A stretch of 64,000 bases of DNA from Trogon surrucura. Its lineage: Eukaryota > Chordata > Aves > Trogoniformes > Trogonidae. Made by a program: the position numbers and the translations under genes. Location: positions 51,588 to 115,587 of the forward strand of contig JAJGST010000081.1 in NCBI GenBank assembly GCA_020746105.1, read 5' to 3'. Of this stretch, positions 41,201 through 55,400 are shown piece after piece. Numbering within the stretch: position 1 is the first letter of the stretch; each line of letters begins with the position of its first letter. The notes below the pieces were generated by a model. It was not told the origin of the DNA and did no database searches. It saw only the letters and a program-made list of their open reading frames with translations.

Positions 41201-43422
41201 CCAGAAAAACTGAATGAGGGAACTTTCAGGCTCAGAAATACCAAATTTGGGAACTTTGGGGCACAGAAACAATGATTGAGGTAACTATTGGGCTCAGAAG
41301 CACCAATTTCGGGATCTTTTAGGGCCAGAAAATCTAAATTAGGGAACTTTTATGCCCAGAAACACCAAATTAGGGAACTGTGGGGCTCAGGAATAGTGAT
41401 TTAGAGAACGTTAAGGCCCAGGAACATCTAATTCGGGAAATTTTGGACTCAGAAGCAGCGATTTAGGGAATGTTAGGGCTCAGAAACACGAAATTAGCGC
41501 AATTTTGGGCTCAGAAACACTAATTTAGAGAACTTTTGGGCTCAGAAACACCAAATTAGGGAACTGTGGGGCTCAGGAATAGTGATTTAGAGAACTTTTA
41601 GGCCCAGGAACACCTAATTCGGGAACTTTTGGTCTCAGAAGCAGCGATTTAGGGAACTTTTCGGCTCAGAAACACCAAATTAGCGCAATTTTGGGCTCAG
41701 AATCACCAAATTAGGGAAATTTTGGGCTCAGAAGCACCAATTTAGGGAACTTTAAGGCCCAGAAAAACTAAATGAGGGAACTTTTAGGCCCAGAAACACC
41801 AAATTAGGGAACTGTGGGGCTCAGGAATAGTGATTTAGAGAACTTTTAGGCCCAGGAACACCTAATTAGGGAACTTTGGGGCTCAGAAGCAGCGATTTAG
41901 CGAACTTTTGGGCTCAGAAGCAGCGATATAGGGAACTTTGGACTCAGAAACACCAATTTAGGGATATTTTATGCCCAGAGAAATTAAATTCGGGAACTTT
42001 TAGGGCCAGAAACACCAAATTAGGGAACTCTGGGTCTGAGAAACAGTGATTTATAGAACGCTTAGGCCCAGAAACACCGATTTAGGGATCTTTTATGCCC
42101 AGAAACACCAACTTAGGGAACACTGGAACTTAGAAGCAGGGAATTAGGCAACTTTGGGGGTCAGAAGCAGCGAACTAGGGAACTTTGGGGCTCAGAAACA
42201 CCAATTTAGGGAACTTTCAGGCTCAGTAACACCAAATTAGGGATCTTTGGGGCACAGAAACACCAATTTAGGGAACTATTGGGCTCAGGAACACCAATTT
42301 AGGGAACTATTGGGCTCAGAAACAGTGATTTAGGGAACTTTTGGGCTCAGAAACGCCGATTTAGGGATCTTTTATGCCCAGAAGAACTAAATTAGGGAAC
42401 TTTTAGGCCCAGAAACAAACAATTAGGGAAATTTGGGGGTCAGGAATAGTGATTTAGAGAACTTTTAGGCCCAGGAACATCTAATTAGGGAACTTTTGGC
42501 CTCAGAAACAGCGATTTAAGGAACTTTGGCCTCAGAAACACCGATTTAGGGATCTTTTAGGCCCTGAAACACCAAATTAGGAACTTTTAGGCCAAGAAAC
42601 ACCAAATTAGCGAACTTTGGGGCTCAGAAACACCGATTTAGGGATCTTTTAGGCCGAGAAACACCAACTTAGGGAACATTGTGACTCAGAAGCAGCATAT
42701 TAGTCAAATTTGGGTCTCAGAAGCAGGCAATTAGGGAACTTTTAGGCCCAGAAACACCAATTTAGGGAACGTTGGGGCTCAGAAACACCAAATTAGGGAA
42801 CTTTGGGGCCCAGAAGCAATGATTTAGGGTACTTTTGGGCTCAAAAGCACCAATTTTGGGATCTTTTAGTCCCAGAAAAACTAAATTAGGGAACTTTTAG
42901 TCCCTGAAATACGATACTAGTGAAATTTGGGGCTCAGAAACTGATTTAGAGATCTTTTGGTTTCAGAAACACCAATTCAGGGAACTTTGTGGCCCAGAAG
43001 GATGAATTTGGGGAATGTTTAGGCTCAGAAACATCGATTTAGAGAACTTTGGGGCTCAGAAACACCAATTTAGGGAACTTTGGGGCCCAGAAGTACCGAT
43101 TTAGGGAACTTTCAGTCTCAAAACACCAATTTAGGGAACTTTTGGCCTCGGAAACATCAATTTAGGGAACTCTTGGGCTCAGAAACAGTGATTTCGGGAA
43201 CTTTTGGGCTCAGAAACACCGATTTAGAGAACTTTTGAGCTCACAAACACCAAATTGGAGAACTTTGGGGCTCAGAAGCAACAAGTTAGGGAATTTTTGG
43301 GCTCAGAATCACCAATTTAAGGAACTTTTAGGCCCAGAAAAACTAAATGACGGAACTTTTAGGCCCAGAAACACCAAATTAGGGAAATCTGGTGCTCAGA
43401 AACAGGGACTCATAGAGCGTTC
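38239..43422 (+). repeat. 31-bp satellite, left block
   Basis: About 165 head-to-tail monomers of 31 bp, each built on TTAGGGAACTTT followed by GGGCTCAGAA and a variable end (ACACCA, GCAGCG, ACAGTG, AAACTA). Landmark variants recur at about 745 bp (38512 and 39257) and 807 bp (38604 and 39411), i.e. 24 and 26 monomers. Copies are more diverged than in the right block. Stop codons in TTAGGG keep all frames short. It starts abruptly after CATGACCTTAACACG. Confidence 0.93.
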
Positions 43423-46417
43423 TTTAAACTAGATATGAAGGGGGATGGGGTTATAGCTGGGATTGCAGCGGGGCAGTGCTCTAGAAATTATGAGGACTGG
43501 GTGGCCTCCCATCCCCCTAGGGTGAGATCAGTGTGCTCAGCTTGCTCCCTGAAATGTTTATACACCAATGCAGGCAGCATGGGGAATAAGCAGGAGGAGC
43601 TAGAAACCTGGGTTCGGGCAGGAGATTATGATCTGGTTGCAATTACAGAGACATGGTGGGACAGCTCACATGACTGGAATGTGGTCATGGGTGGCTATGT
43701 CCTTTTCAGGAAAGACAGGCCAGCCAGGCGAGGTGGTGGAGTCGCTCTTTACGTGAAAGAGCAACTACAATGTCTTGAATACCATCCAGGCATGGATGAG
43801 GAGCAAGTTGAGAGTGTATGGGTTAGAATTAAGGGGCAGGCTGGCAGGAGAGATACTGTTGTGGGTGTCTATTACAGGCCACCAGATCAGGGTGAGGAAG
43901 TTCATGAGGCCTTCTACAGGCAGCTGAGAGCGGTCTCACAATCACAGGCCCTGGTTGTCCTAGGGGATTTTAACTTCCCTGATATTTGCTGGAAGGACAA
44001 CTCAGCCAGCCAGCCACAGTCCAGGAGGTTCCTCCAGTGCATCGATGATAATTTTCTGATGCAAATGGTGGAGGAGCCGACTAGGAGAGGAGCACTGCTG
44101 GACCTCATCCTCGCTAACAAGGAGGATCTGGTTGAAGCAGTAAAGCTTGAGGGCTGCCTTGGCTGCAGTGACCATGAAATGGTGGAGTTCAGGATCTCAT
44201 GTAGCAGAAACAAAATAGCAAGCAGAATTGCAACCCTGGACTTTGCCAAGGCAAACTTTGGATTTTTCAAGCAATTACTAGAGAAAATCCCATAGGCAAG
44301 GCTGTTTGAAGGTAAAGGGGCCCAAGACAGTTGGTTAGCGTTCAGGGACTGCTTCTACCGTGCTCAAGATCAGAGCATCCCGACACGTAGGAAGTCAAGG
44401 AAGGGAGCCAGGAGACCTGCGTGGCTAAACAGGGATCTGCTGGGTAAGCTCAAGGGCAAGAGGAGAATTTACAGATCTTGGAAGGCAGGGCTGGCCACTT
44501 GGGAAGAATATAAGGCTGTTGTCCGAGGGTGTAGGGAGGCAACTAGGAAAGCAAAGGCCTCCCTAGAATTGAACCTGGCGAGAGGGGTCAAGGACAACAG
44601 GAAGAGCTTTTTCAAATACGTGGCAGATAAAACTAACACCAGAGGCACTGTAGGCCCACTGATGAATGAGGTGGGTGCCTTGGTGACACATGATACAGAG
44701 AAGGCAGAGTTACTGAATGCCTTCTTTGCCTCTGTCTACTCTGCCGGAGGCTGTCCTGAGGAGCCCCATTCCCCTGAGGCCCCAGAGGAAGTCAGGGCAG
44801 TGGAGGAGTTTGCTTTAGTCGATGAGGACTGGGTTAGGGACCAATTAAGCAATCTGGACATCCATAAATCCATGGGTCCAGACGGGATGCATCCACGGGT
44901 GCTGAGGGAGCTGGCTGATGTCATTGCTAGACCACTCTCCATCATCTTTGCCAAGTCTTGGGAGACGGGAGAGGTGCCTGAGGACTGGAGGGAAGCAAAT
45001 GTCACTCCAGTCTTCAAAAAGGGCAAGAAGGAGGACCCGGGTAACTATAGACCGGTCAGCCTCACCTCCATCCCTGGGAAAGTGATGGAACGACTTATCC
45101 TTGGTGCCATCTCAAGGCATATCAGGGATAAGAGGGTCATTAGAGACAGTCAACATGGCTTCACCAAAGGGAAGTCGTGCTTGACTAACCTCATAGCCTT
45201 TTATGAGGATATAACAAGGTGGATAGATGATGGCAGAGCGGTGGATGTGGTCTACCTTGACTTCAGTAAAGCATTTGACACAGTCTCCCACAGCATCCTT
45301 GCTGCTAAACTGAGGAAGTGTGGTCTAGACTCTCGGGTAGTGAGGTGGACTGTGAACTGGCTGAGGGGAAGAAGCCAAAGAGTTTTGGTCAATGGGGCAG
45401 AGTCTGGTTGGAGACCTGTATCCAGTGGAGTGCCTCAAGGGTCGGTACTGGGACCAGTATTATTCAATATATTCATCGATGACTTGGATGAGGGACTAGA
45501 GAGTACTATCAGCAAATTTGCTGATGACACCAAGCTGGGAGGAGTGGCTGACACACCAGAAGGCTGTGCTGCCATCCAGCGAGACCTGGACAGGCTGGAG
45601 GGTTGGGCGGGGAAAAATTTAATGAAATATAACAAGGGTAAATGTAGGGTCTTGCATCTGGGTAGGAACAACCCCAGGTTCCAGTATAAGTTGGGGAATG
45701 ACTTATTAGAGAGTAGTGTAGGGGAAAGGGACCTGGGAGTCTTGGTGGACAGAAGGATGGCCATGAGCCAGCACTGTGCCCTTGTGGTCAGGAAGGCCAA
45801 TGGCATCCTGGGGTGTATTAGAAAGGGGGTGGTTAGTAGGTCGAGAGAGGTTCTCCTTCCCCTCTACTCTGCCCTGGTGAGACCCCATCTGGAATATTGT
45901 GTCCAGTTCTGGGCCCCTCAGTTCAAGAAAGACAGGGAACTGCTGGAGAGAGTCCAGCACAGGGCAACTAGGATGATTAAGGGAGTGGAGCATCTCCCTT
46001 ATGAGAAAAGACTGAGGGAGCTGGGTCTCTTTAGTTTGGAGAAGAGGAGGCTGAGGGGTGACCTCATTAATGTTTACAAATCTATCAAGGGGGAGTGTCA
46101 CGAGGATGGAGCCAGGCTCTTCTCGGTGACAACCACTGATAGGACAAGGGGTAATGGGCTGAAACTGGAATAAAAGAGGTTCCGCTTAAACTCGAGAAGA
46201 AACTTCTTCTCAGTGAGGGTGACGGAGCCCTGGAACAGGCTGCCCAGAGAGGTTGTGGAGTCTCCTTCTCTGGAGACATTCAAGACCTGCCTGGACACGT
46301 TCCTGTGTGGCATAGTCTAGGCATTCCTGCTCTGGCAGGGGGATTGGACTTGATGATCTTTCGAGATCCCTTCCAATCCCTAACATTCTATGATTCTATG
46401 ATTCTATGATTCTATGA
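43423..46417 (+). mobile_element. CR1 LINE with near-complete ORF2, inserted in the satellite
   Basis: It is 3.0 kb, truncated just before ORF2. The 3' end is four ATTCTATG-type units, the CR1 hallmark. The satellite on the left ends in a degraded GAAACAGGGACTCATAGAGCG and resumes at AACGTTTGGG, so at most a few bases of target were duplicated or lost. Confidence 0.93.
43435..46320 (+). pseudogene. CR1 ORF2: endonuclease and reverse transcriptase with two stops
   Basis: ORF2 nicks target DNA and reverse-transcribes the element RNA. The apurinic-type endonuclease shows LYTNAGSMGNK, VAITETWW, VVLGDFNFPDICW and GCSDHEMVEF, carrying the metal-binding and catalytic residues. RT shows [33 protein letters not shown] (first Asp), [20 protein letters not shown] and [10 protein letters not shown]. 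The frame is one register from 43435 to a TAG at 46318-46320. It is interrupted only by a TAG at 44293-44295, between endonuclease and RT, and a TAA at 46171-46173 in the C-terminal part. With so few lesions it is younger than the other CR1 copies here, but it is inactive without ORF1 and a 5' end. Confidence 0.92.
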
Positions 46418-49400
46418 ACGTTTGGGTTCAGAAACACCAATTTAGGGAACTTTGGGGCCCAGAAGTACCGATTTAGGGAACTTTCAGTCTCAGAAACACC
46501 AAGTTAGGGAACTTTGGGGCTCAGGAATAGTGATTTAGCGAACTTTTAGGCCCAGAAACACATAATTAGGGATATTTTAGGCCCAGAAACACCAAATTAG
46601 GGAACTGTGGGGCTCAGAAGCAGGGAATTAGGCAACTTTGGGGCTGAGAAGCAGCGAATTAGGGAACTTTTGGGCTCAGAAACACCAATTTAGGGAAGTT
46701 TGTCCTCAGAAACACCTAATTAGGGAACTTTTGGGCTCAGAAGCAGCGATTTAGGGAACTTTTCAGGTCAGAAACACCAAATTAGAGAACTTTTGGGCTC
46801 AGAAGCACCAAATTAGGGAACTTTTGGCCTCAGAAGCACCAATTTAGGGAACTTTAAGGCCCAGAAAAACTAAATGAGGGAACTTTTAGGCCCAGAAACA
46901 CCAAATTAGGGAACTGTGGGGCTCAGGAATAGTGATTTAGAGAACTTTTAGGCCCAGGAACACCTAATTAGGGAACTTTTGGGCTCAGAAGCAGCGATTT
47001 AGGGAAATTTTGGGCTCAGAAGCACCGATTTAGGGATCATTTAGGCTCAGAGAAACTAAATTAGGGATCTTTTGGGCTCAGAAACACCAATTTAAGGGGA
47101 CTTTAAGGCCCAGAAAAACTAATTGAGGGAACTTTTAGGCCCAGAAACACCAAATTAGGGAACTGTGGGGCTCAGGAATAGTGATTTAGAGAAGTTTTAG
47201 GCCCAGGAACACCAACTTAGGTAACTTTGGGACTCAGAAGCAGCGATTTAGGAAACTTTTGGGCTCAGAAACACCAAATTAGCGAACTTTTGGGCTCAGA
47301 AGAACCAATTTAGGGAACTTTAAGGCCCAGAAACACTAAATGAGGGATGTTTTAGGCCCAGAAACACCAAATTAGGGAACTGTGGGGCTCAGGAATAGTG
47401 ATTTAGAGAACTTTTAGGCCCAGGAACACCTAATTCGGGAACTTTTGGGCTCAGAAGCAGCGATTTAGGGAACTTTTGGGCTCAGAAGCAGCGATTTAGG
47501 GAACTTTTATGCCCAGAAAAACTAAATTAGGGATCTTTTAGGCCCAGAAAAACTGAATGAGGGAAGTTTGTGCCCAGAAACACCAAATTAGGGAACTTTT
47601 GGATTTAGGAATAGTGATTTAGAGAACTTTTAGGCCCAGGAACACCTAATTCGGGAACTTTTGGTCTCAGAAGCAGCGATTTAGGGAACTTTTTGGTTCA
47701 GAAACACCTAATTAGCGATCTTTTGATCTTAGAAGCACCAAATTAGGGAACTTTTGGCCTCAGAAGCACCAATTTAGGGAACTTTTAGGCCCAGAAAAAC
47801 TAATTGAGGGATCTTTTAAGCCCAGAAACACCAAATTAGGGAACTATGGGGCTCAGGAATAGTGATTTAGAGAAGTTTTAGGCCCAGGAACACCAACTTA
47901 GGTAACTTTGGGACTCAGAAGCAGCGATTTAGGAAACTTTTGGGCTCAGAAACACCAAATTAGCGAACTTTTGGGCTCAGAAGAACCAATTTAGGGAACT
48001 TTAAGGCCCAGAAACACTAAATGAGGGATGTTTTAGGCCCAGAAACACCAAATTAGGGAAATGTGGGACTCAGGAATAGTGATTTAGAGAACTTTTAGGC
48101 CCAGGAACACCAAATTCGGGAACTTTTGGGCTCAGAAGCAGCGATTTCGGGAACTTTTGGGCTCAGAAGCAGCGATATAGGGAACTTTTCGGCTCAGAAA
48201 CACCAAATTAGCGAACTTTTGGGCTCAGAAGCACCAATTTAGGGGACTTTAAGGCCCAGAAAAACTAAATGAGGGAAATTTAGGCCCAGAAACACCAAAT
48301 TAGGGAACTGTGGGGCTCAGGAATAGTGATTTAGAGAACTTTTAGGCCCAGGAACATCTAATTAGGGAAATTTTGGTCTCAGAAGCAGCGATTTAGGGAA
48401 CTTTGGGGCTCAGAAACACCAAATTAGCGAAATTTTGGGCTCAGAAACACCAATTTAGAGAACTTTTGGGCTCAGAAACACCAAATTAGGGAACTGTGGG
48501 GCTCAGGAATAGTGATTTAGAGAACTTTTAGGCCCAGGAACACCTAATTCGGAAACTTTTGGGCTCAGAAGCAGCGATTTAGGGAATTTTGGGGCTCAGA
48601 AACACCAAATTAATGAACTTTTGGGCTCAGAAGCACCAAATTAGGGAATTTTGGCCTCAGAAGCACCAATTTAGGGAACTTTAAGGCGCAGAAAAACTAA
48701 ATGAGGAAACTTTTAGGCCCAGAAACACCAAATTAGGGAACTGTGGGGCTCAGGAATAGTGATTTAGAGAACTTTTAGGCCCAGGAACATCTAATTCGGG
48801 AACTTTTGGGCTCAGAAGCAGCGATTTAGGGAAATTTTGTGCTCAGAAACACCAAATTAGGGAACTGTGGGGCTCAGGAATAGTGATTTAGAGAACTTTT
48901 AGGCCCAGGAACACCTAATTAGGAAACTTTGGGACTCAGAAGCAGCGATTTCGGGAACTTTTGGGCTCAGAAACACCAAATTAGGGAACTTTTGGGCTCA
49001 GAAGCACCAATTTAGGGAACTTTAAGGCCCAGAAAAACTGAATGAGGGAACTTTTAGGCCCAGAAACACCAAATTAGGGAACTGTGGGGCTCAGGAATAG
49101 TGATTTAGAGAAGTTTTAGGCCCAGGAACACCTAATTAGGGAACTTTTGGGCTCAGAAGCAGCGATTTAGGGAAATTTTGGGGTCAGAGACACCGATTTA
49201 CGGATCTTTTAGGCTCAGAGAAACTAAATGAGGGATCTTTTAGGCCCAGAAACACCAAATTAGGGAACTGTGGGGCTCAGGAATAGTGATTTAGAGAACT
49301 TTTAGGCCCAGGAACACCTAATTAGGGAACTTTGGGACTCAGAAGCAGCGATTTCGGGAACTTTGGGGCTCAGAAACACCAAATTAGGGAACTTTTGGGC

Positions 49401-52400
49401 TCAGAAGCACCAATTTAGGGAACTTTAAGGCCCAGAAAAACTAAATGAGGGAACTGTGGGACTCAGGAATAGAGATTTAGAGAACTTTTAGGCCCAGGAA
49501 CACCTAATTAGGGATCTTTTGAGCTCAGAAGCAGTGATTTAGAGAACGTTTGGGCTCAGAAACACCGATTTAGGGATCTTTTAGGCCCAGAAACACCAGC
49601 TTAGGGAACATTAGGACTCAGAAGCAGCGAATTAGGCGACTTTGGGCCTCAGAAACCGCGAATTAGGGAACTTTTAGGCCCAGAAACACCTAACTGGGGA
49701 ACTGTGGGGCTCAGGAATAGTGATTTAGAGAACTTTTAGGCCCAGGAACACCTAATTAGGAAACTTTGGGACTCAGAAGCAGCGATTTAGGGAACTTTTG
49801 GTCTCAGAAGCAGCGATTTAGGGAACTTTGGGGCTCAGAAACACCAAATTAGCGAACTTTTGGGCTCAGATGCACCAATTTATGGGACTTTAAGGCCCAG
49901 AAAAACTAAATGAGGAAAATAGGCCCAGAAGCACCAAATTAGGGAACTGTGCGGCTCAGGAATAGTTATTTAAAGAACTTTTAAGACCAGGAACATCTAA
50001 TTAGGGAAATTTTGGTCTCAGATGTAGCGATTTCGGGAACGTTGGGGCTCAGAAACACCAAATTAGGGAACTTTTGGGCTCAGAAGAACCAATTTAGGGA
50101 ACTTTAAGGCCCAGAAAAACTAAATAAGGGAACTTTTAGGCCCAGTAAAACTAAATGAGGAAACTGTGGGGCTCAGGAATAGAGATTTAGAGAACTTTAA
50201 AGCCCAGGAACACCTAGTTAGGGAACTTTGGGACTCAGAAGCAGCGATTTAGGGAATTTTGGGGCTCAGAAACACCAAATTAATGAACTTTTGGGCTCAG
50301 AAGCACCAAATTAGGGAATTTTGGCCTCAGAAGCACCAATTTAGGGAACTTTAAGGCGCAGAAAAACTAAATGAGGAAACTTTTAGGCCCAGAAACACCA
50401 AATTAGGGAACTGTGGGGCTCAGGAATAGTGATTTAGAGAACTTTTAGGCCCAGGAACATCTAATTCGGGAACTTTTGGGCTCAGAAGCAGCGATTTAGG
50501 GAAATTTTGTGCTCAGAAACACCAAATTGGGGAACTGTGGGGCTCAGGAATAGTGATTTAGAGAACTTTTAGGCCCAGGAACACCTAATTAGGAAACTTT
50601 GGGACTCAGAAGCAGCGATTTCGGGAACTTTGGGGCTCAGAAACACCAAATTAGGGAACTTTTGGGCTCAGAAGCACCAATTTAGGGAACTTTTAGGCCC
50701 AGAAAAACTGAATGAGGGAACTTTTATGCCCAGAAACACCAAATTAGGGAACTGTGGGGCTCAGGAATAGTGATTTAGAGAACTTTTAGGCCCAGGAACA
50801 CCTAATTAGGGAACTTTTGGGCTCAGAAGCAGCGATTTAGGGAAATTTTGGGGTCAGAGACACCGATTTACGGATCTTTTAGGCTCAGAGAAACTAAATG
50901 AGGGATCTTTTAGGCCCAGAAACACCAAATTAGGGAACTGTGGGACTCAGGAATAGTGATTTAGAGAACTTTTAGGCCCAGGAACACCTAATTAGGAAAC
51001 TTTGGGACTCAGAAGCAGCGATTTAGGGAACTTTTGGTCTCAGAAGCAGCGATTTAGGGAACTTTGGGGCTCAGAAACACCAAATTAGCGAACTTTTGGG
51101 CTCAGATGCACCAATTTATGGGACTTTAAGGCCCAGAAAAACTAAATGAGGGAACTTTTAGACCCAGAAACACCAAATTATGGAACTGTGGGGCTCAGGA
51201 ATAGTGATTTAGAGAACTTTTAGGCCCAGGAACACCTAATTAGGGATCTTTTGAGCTCAGAAGCAGTGATTTAGAGAACGTTTGGGCTCAGAAACACCGA
51301 TTTAGGGATCTTTTAGGCCCAGAAACACCAGCTTAGGGAACATTAGGACTCAGAAGCAGCGAATTAGGCGACTTTGGGCCTCAGAAACCGCGAATTAGGG
51401 AACTTTTAGGCCCAGAAACACCTAACTGGGGAACTGTGGGGCTCAGGAATAGTGATTTAGAGAACTTTTAGGCCCAGGAACACCTAATTAGGGAACTTTT
51501 GGGCTCAGAAACAGCGATTTAGGGAAATTTTTTGGTCAGAAACACCAAATTAGGGAACTTTAAGACCCATTAAAACTAAATTAGGGAACTTTTAGGCCCA
51601 GAAACACCAAATTAGGGAACTGAGGGGGTCAGGAATAGTGATTTAGAGAACTTTTAGGCCCAGGAACACCTAATTAGGGAACTTTTGGTCTCAGAAGCAG
51701 CGATTTAGGGAATTTTTGGGCTCAGAAACACCAAATTAGCGAACTTTTGGGCTCAGAAGAACCAATTTAGGGAACTTTAAGGCCCAGAAACACTAAATGA
51801 GGGATGTTTTAGGCCCAGAAACACCAAATTATGGAAATGTGGGGCTCAGGAATAGTGATTTAGAGAACTTTTAGGCCCAGGAACACCAAATTCGGGAACA
51901 TTTGGGCTCAGAAGCAGCGATTTCGGGAACTTTAAGGCCCAGAAACACCAAATTAGCGAACTTTTGGCCTCAGAAGCACCAATTTAGGGAACTTTAAGGC
52001 CCAGAAAAACAAAATGAGGGAAATTTAGGCCCAGAAACACCAAATTAGGGAACTGTGGGGCTCAGGAATAGTGATTTAGAGAACTTTTAGGCCCAGGAAC
52101 ACCTAATTAGGGAACTTTTGGGCTCAGAAGCAGCGATTTAGGGAACTTTGGGGCTCAGAAACACCAAATTAGGGAACTTTTGGGCTCAGAAGCACCAATT
52201 TAGGGAACTTTAAGGCCCAGAAAAACTAAATGAGGGAACTTTTAGGCCCAGAAACACCAAATTAGGGAACTGTGGGGCTCAGGAATAGTGATTTAGAGAA
52301 CTTTTAGGCCCAGGAACACCTAATTAGGGAACTTTTGGTCTCAGAAGCAGCGATTTAGGGAACTTTTGGTTCAGAAACACCAAATTAGAGAACTTTTGGG

Positions 52401-55400
52401 CTCAAAAGTACCAAATTAGGGAACTTTTGGGCTCAGAAGCACCAATTTAGGGAAATTTAAGGCCCAGAAAAACTAAATGAGGGATCTTTTACGCCCAGAA
52501 ACGCCAAATTAGGGAAATCTGCAGCTCAGAAACAGTGATTTAGGGATATTTTAGGCCCAGAAACACGAAATTAGGGAACTGTTGGCTCAGGAATAGTGAT
52601 TTAGAGAACTTTTAGGCCCAGGAAAATCTAATTAGGGAACTTTTGGTCTCAGAAGCAGTGATTTCGGGAACGTTGGGTTCAGAAACACCAACTTAGAGAA
52701 CTTTTGGGCTCAGAAGCACCAAGTTAGGGGACTTTAAGGCCCAGAAAAACAAAATGAGGGAAATTTAGGCCCAGAAACACCAAATTAGGGAACTGTGGGG
52801 CTCAGGAATAGTGATTTAGAGAACTTTTAGGCCCAGGAACCTCTAATTAGCGAAATTTTGGTCTCAGAAGCAGTGATTTAGGGAACGTTGGGGCTCAGAA
52901 ACACCAAATGAGCGCAATTTTGGGCTCAGAAACACTAATTTAGAGAACATTTGGACTCAGAAACACCAAATTAGGGAACTGTGGGCCTCAGAAGCAGCGA
53001 TTTAGGGAACTTTGGGGCTCAGAAACACCAAATTAGCGAATTTTTTGCTCAGAAGCACCAATTTAGGGATCTTTTATTCCCAGAAAAACTAAATGAGGGA
53101 TCTTTTAGGCCCAGAAACACCAAATTAGGGAACTGTGGGGCTCAGGAATAGTGATTTAGAGAACTTTTAGGCCCAGGAACACCTAATTCGGGAACTTTTG
53201 GTCTCAGAAGCAGCGATTTAGGGAACTTTTGGGCTCAGAAACACCAAATTAGCGCAATTTTGGGCTCAGAAACACTAATTTAGAGAACTTTTGGGCTCAG
53301 AAACACGAAATTAGGGAACTTTAAGGCCCAGAAAAACTAAATGAGGGAACTTTTAGGCCCAGAAACACCAAATTAGGGAACTGTGGGGCTCAGCAATAGT
53401 GATTTAGAGAACTTTTAGGCCCAGGAACACCTAATTCGGGAAATTTTGGGCTCAGAAGCAGCGATTTAGGGAAATTTTGTGCTCAGAAACACCAAATTGG
53501 GGAACTGTGGGGCTCAGGAATAGTGATTTAGAGAACTTTTAGGCCCAGGAACACCTAATTTGGGAACTTTTGGGATCAGAAGCAGCGATTTCGGGAACTT
53601 TGGGGCTCAGAAACACCAAATTAGTGAACTTTTGGGCTCAGAAAAACCTATTTAGACAACTTTTGGGCTCAGAAACACCAAATTAGGGAAATTTTGGGCT
53701 CTGAAACACCAAATTTAGGGAACTTTAAGGCCCAGAAAAACTAAATGAGGGAACTTTTAGGCCCAGAAACACCAAATTAGGCAACTGGGGGGCTCAGGAA
53801 TAGTGATTTAGAGAACTTTTAGGCCCAGGAACTCCTAATTAGGGAATTTTTGGTCTCAGAAGCAGCGATTTAGGGAACTTTGGGCTCGGAAACACCAAAT
53901 TAGAGAACCTTTGGGCTCGAAAGTACCAAATTAGGGAACTTTTGGCCTCAGAAGCACCAATTTAGGGAACTTTAAGGCCCAGAAAAACTAAATGAGGGAA
54001 CTTTTAGGCCCAGAAACGCCAAATTAGGGAAATCTGGTGCTCAGAAACAGTGATTTAGGGAACTTTTAGGCCCAGAAACACCAAATTAGGGAACTGTAGG
54101 GCTCAGGAGTAGTGATTTAGAGAACTTTTAGGCCAAGGAACACCTAATTAGGGAACTTTTGGGCTCAGAAGCAGCGATTTAGAGAACTTTTGGGCTCAGA
54201 AACACCAAATTAGCGAACTTTTGGCCTCAGAAGCACCAAATTAGGGAACTTTTGGCCTCAGAAGCACCAATTTAGGGAACTTTAAGGCCCAGAAAAACTA
54301 AATGAGGGATCTTTTAGGCCCAGAAACACCAAATTAGGGAAATGTGGGGCTCAGGAATAGTGATTTAGAGAAGTTTTAGGCCCAGGAACACCAACTTAGG
54401 GAACATTGGGACTGAGAAGCAGCGATTTCGGGAACTTTGGGGCTCAGAAACACCAAATTAGCGAACTTTTGGGCTCAGAAGAACCAATTTAGGGAACTTT
54501 AAGGCCCAGAAAAACTAAATGAGGGATGTTTTAGGCCCAGAAACACCAAATTAGGGAACTGTGGGGCTGAGGAATAGTGATTTAGAGAACTTTTAGGCCC
54601 AGGAACACCTAATTCGGGAACTTTTGGTCTCAGAAGCAGCGACTTAGGGAACTTTTCGGCTCAGAAGCAGCGATTTAGGGAACTTTTCGGCTCAGAAACA
54701 CCAAATTAGCGAACTTTTGGGCTCAGAAGCACCAATTTAGGGGACTTTAAGGTCCAGAAAAACAAAATGAGGGAAATTTAGGCCCAGAAACACCAAATTA
54801 GGGAAATGTGGGGCTCAGGAATAGTGATTTAGAGAACTTTTAGGCCCAGGAACACCTAATTCGGGAACTTTTGGTCTCAGAAGCAGCGATTTCTGGACCT
54901 TTGGCGCTCAGAAACACCAAATTAGCGCAATTTTGGGCTCAGAAACACTAATTTAGAGAACATTTGGGCTCAGAAACACCAAATTAGGGAACTGTGGGCC
55001 TCAGGAATAGTGATTTAGAGAACTTTTAGGTCCAGGAACACCTAATTAGGAAACTTTGGGACTCAGAAGCAGCGATTTAGGAAACTTTTGGGCTCAGAAG
55101 CAGCGATATAGGGAACTTTTCGGCTCAGAAACACCAAATTAGAGAAATTTTTGGCTCAGAAGCACCAAGTTAGGGGACTTTAAGGCCCAGAAGAACTAAA
55201 TGAGGGAAATTTAGGCCCAGAAACACCAAATTAGCGAACTGTGGGGCTCAGGAATGTTGATTTAGAGAACTTTTAGGCCCAGGAACATCTAATTAGGGAA
55301 ATTTTCGTCTCAGAAGCAGCGATTTAGGGAACTTTGGGGCTCAGAAGCACCAAATTAGCACAATTTTGGGTTCAGAAACACTAATTTAGAGAACTTTTGG

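Noticed and set aside
43235-43432. 65-codon ORF at the end of the left satellite block
   Set aside because: Read through satellite monomers by chance where two TTAGGG stops are mutated; it ends at the CR1 junction.
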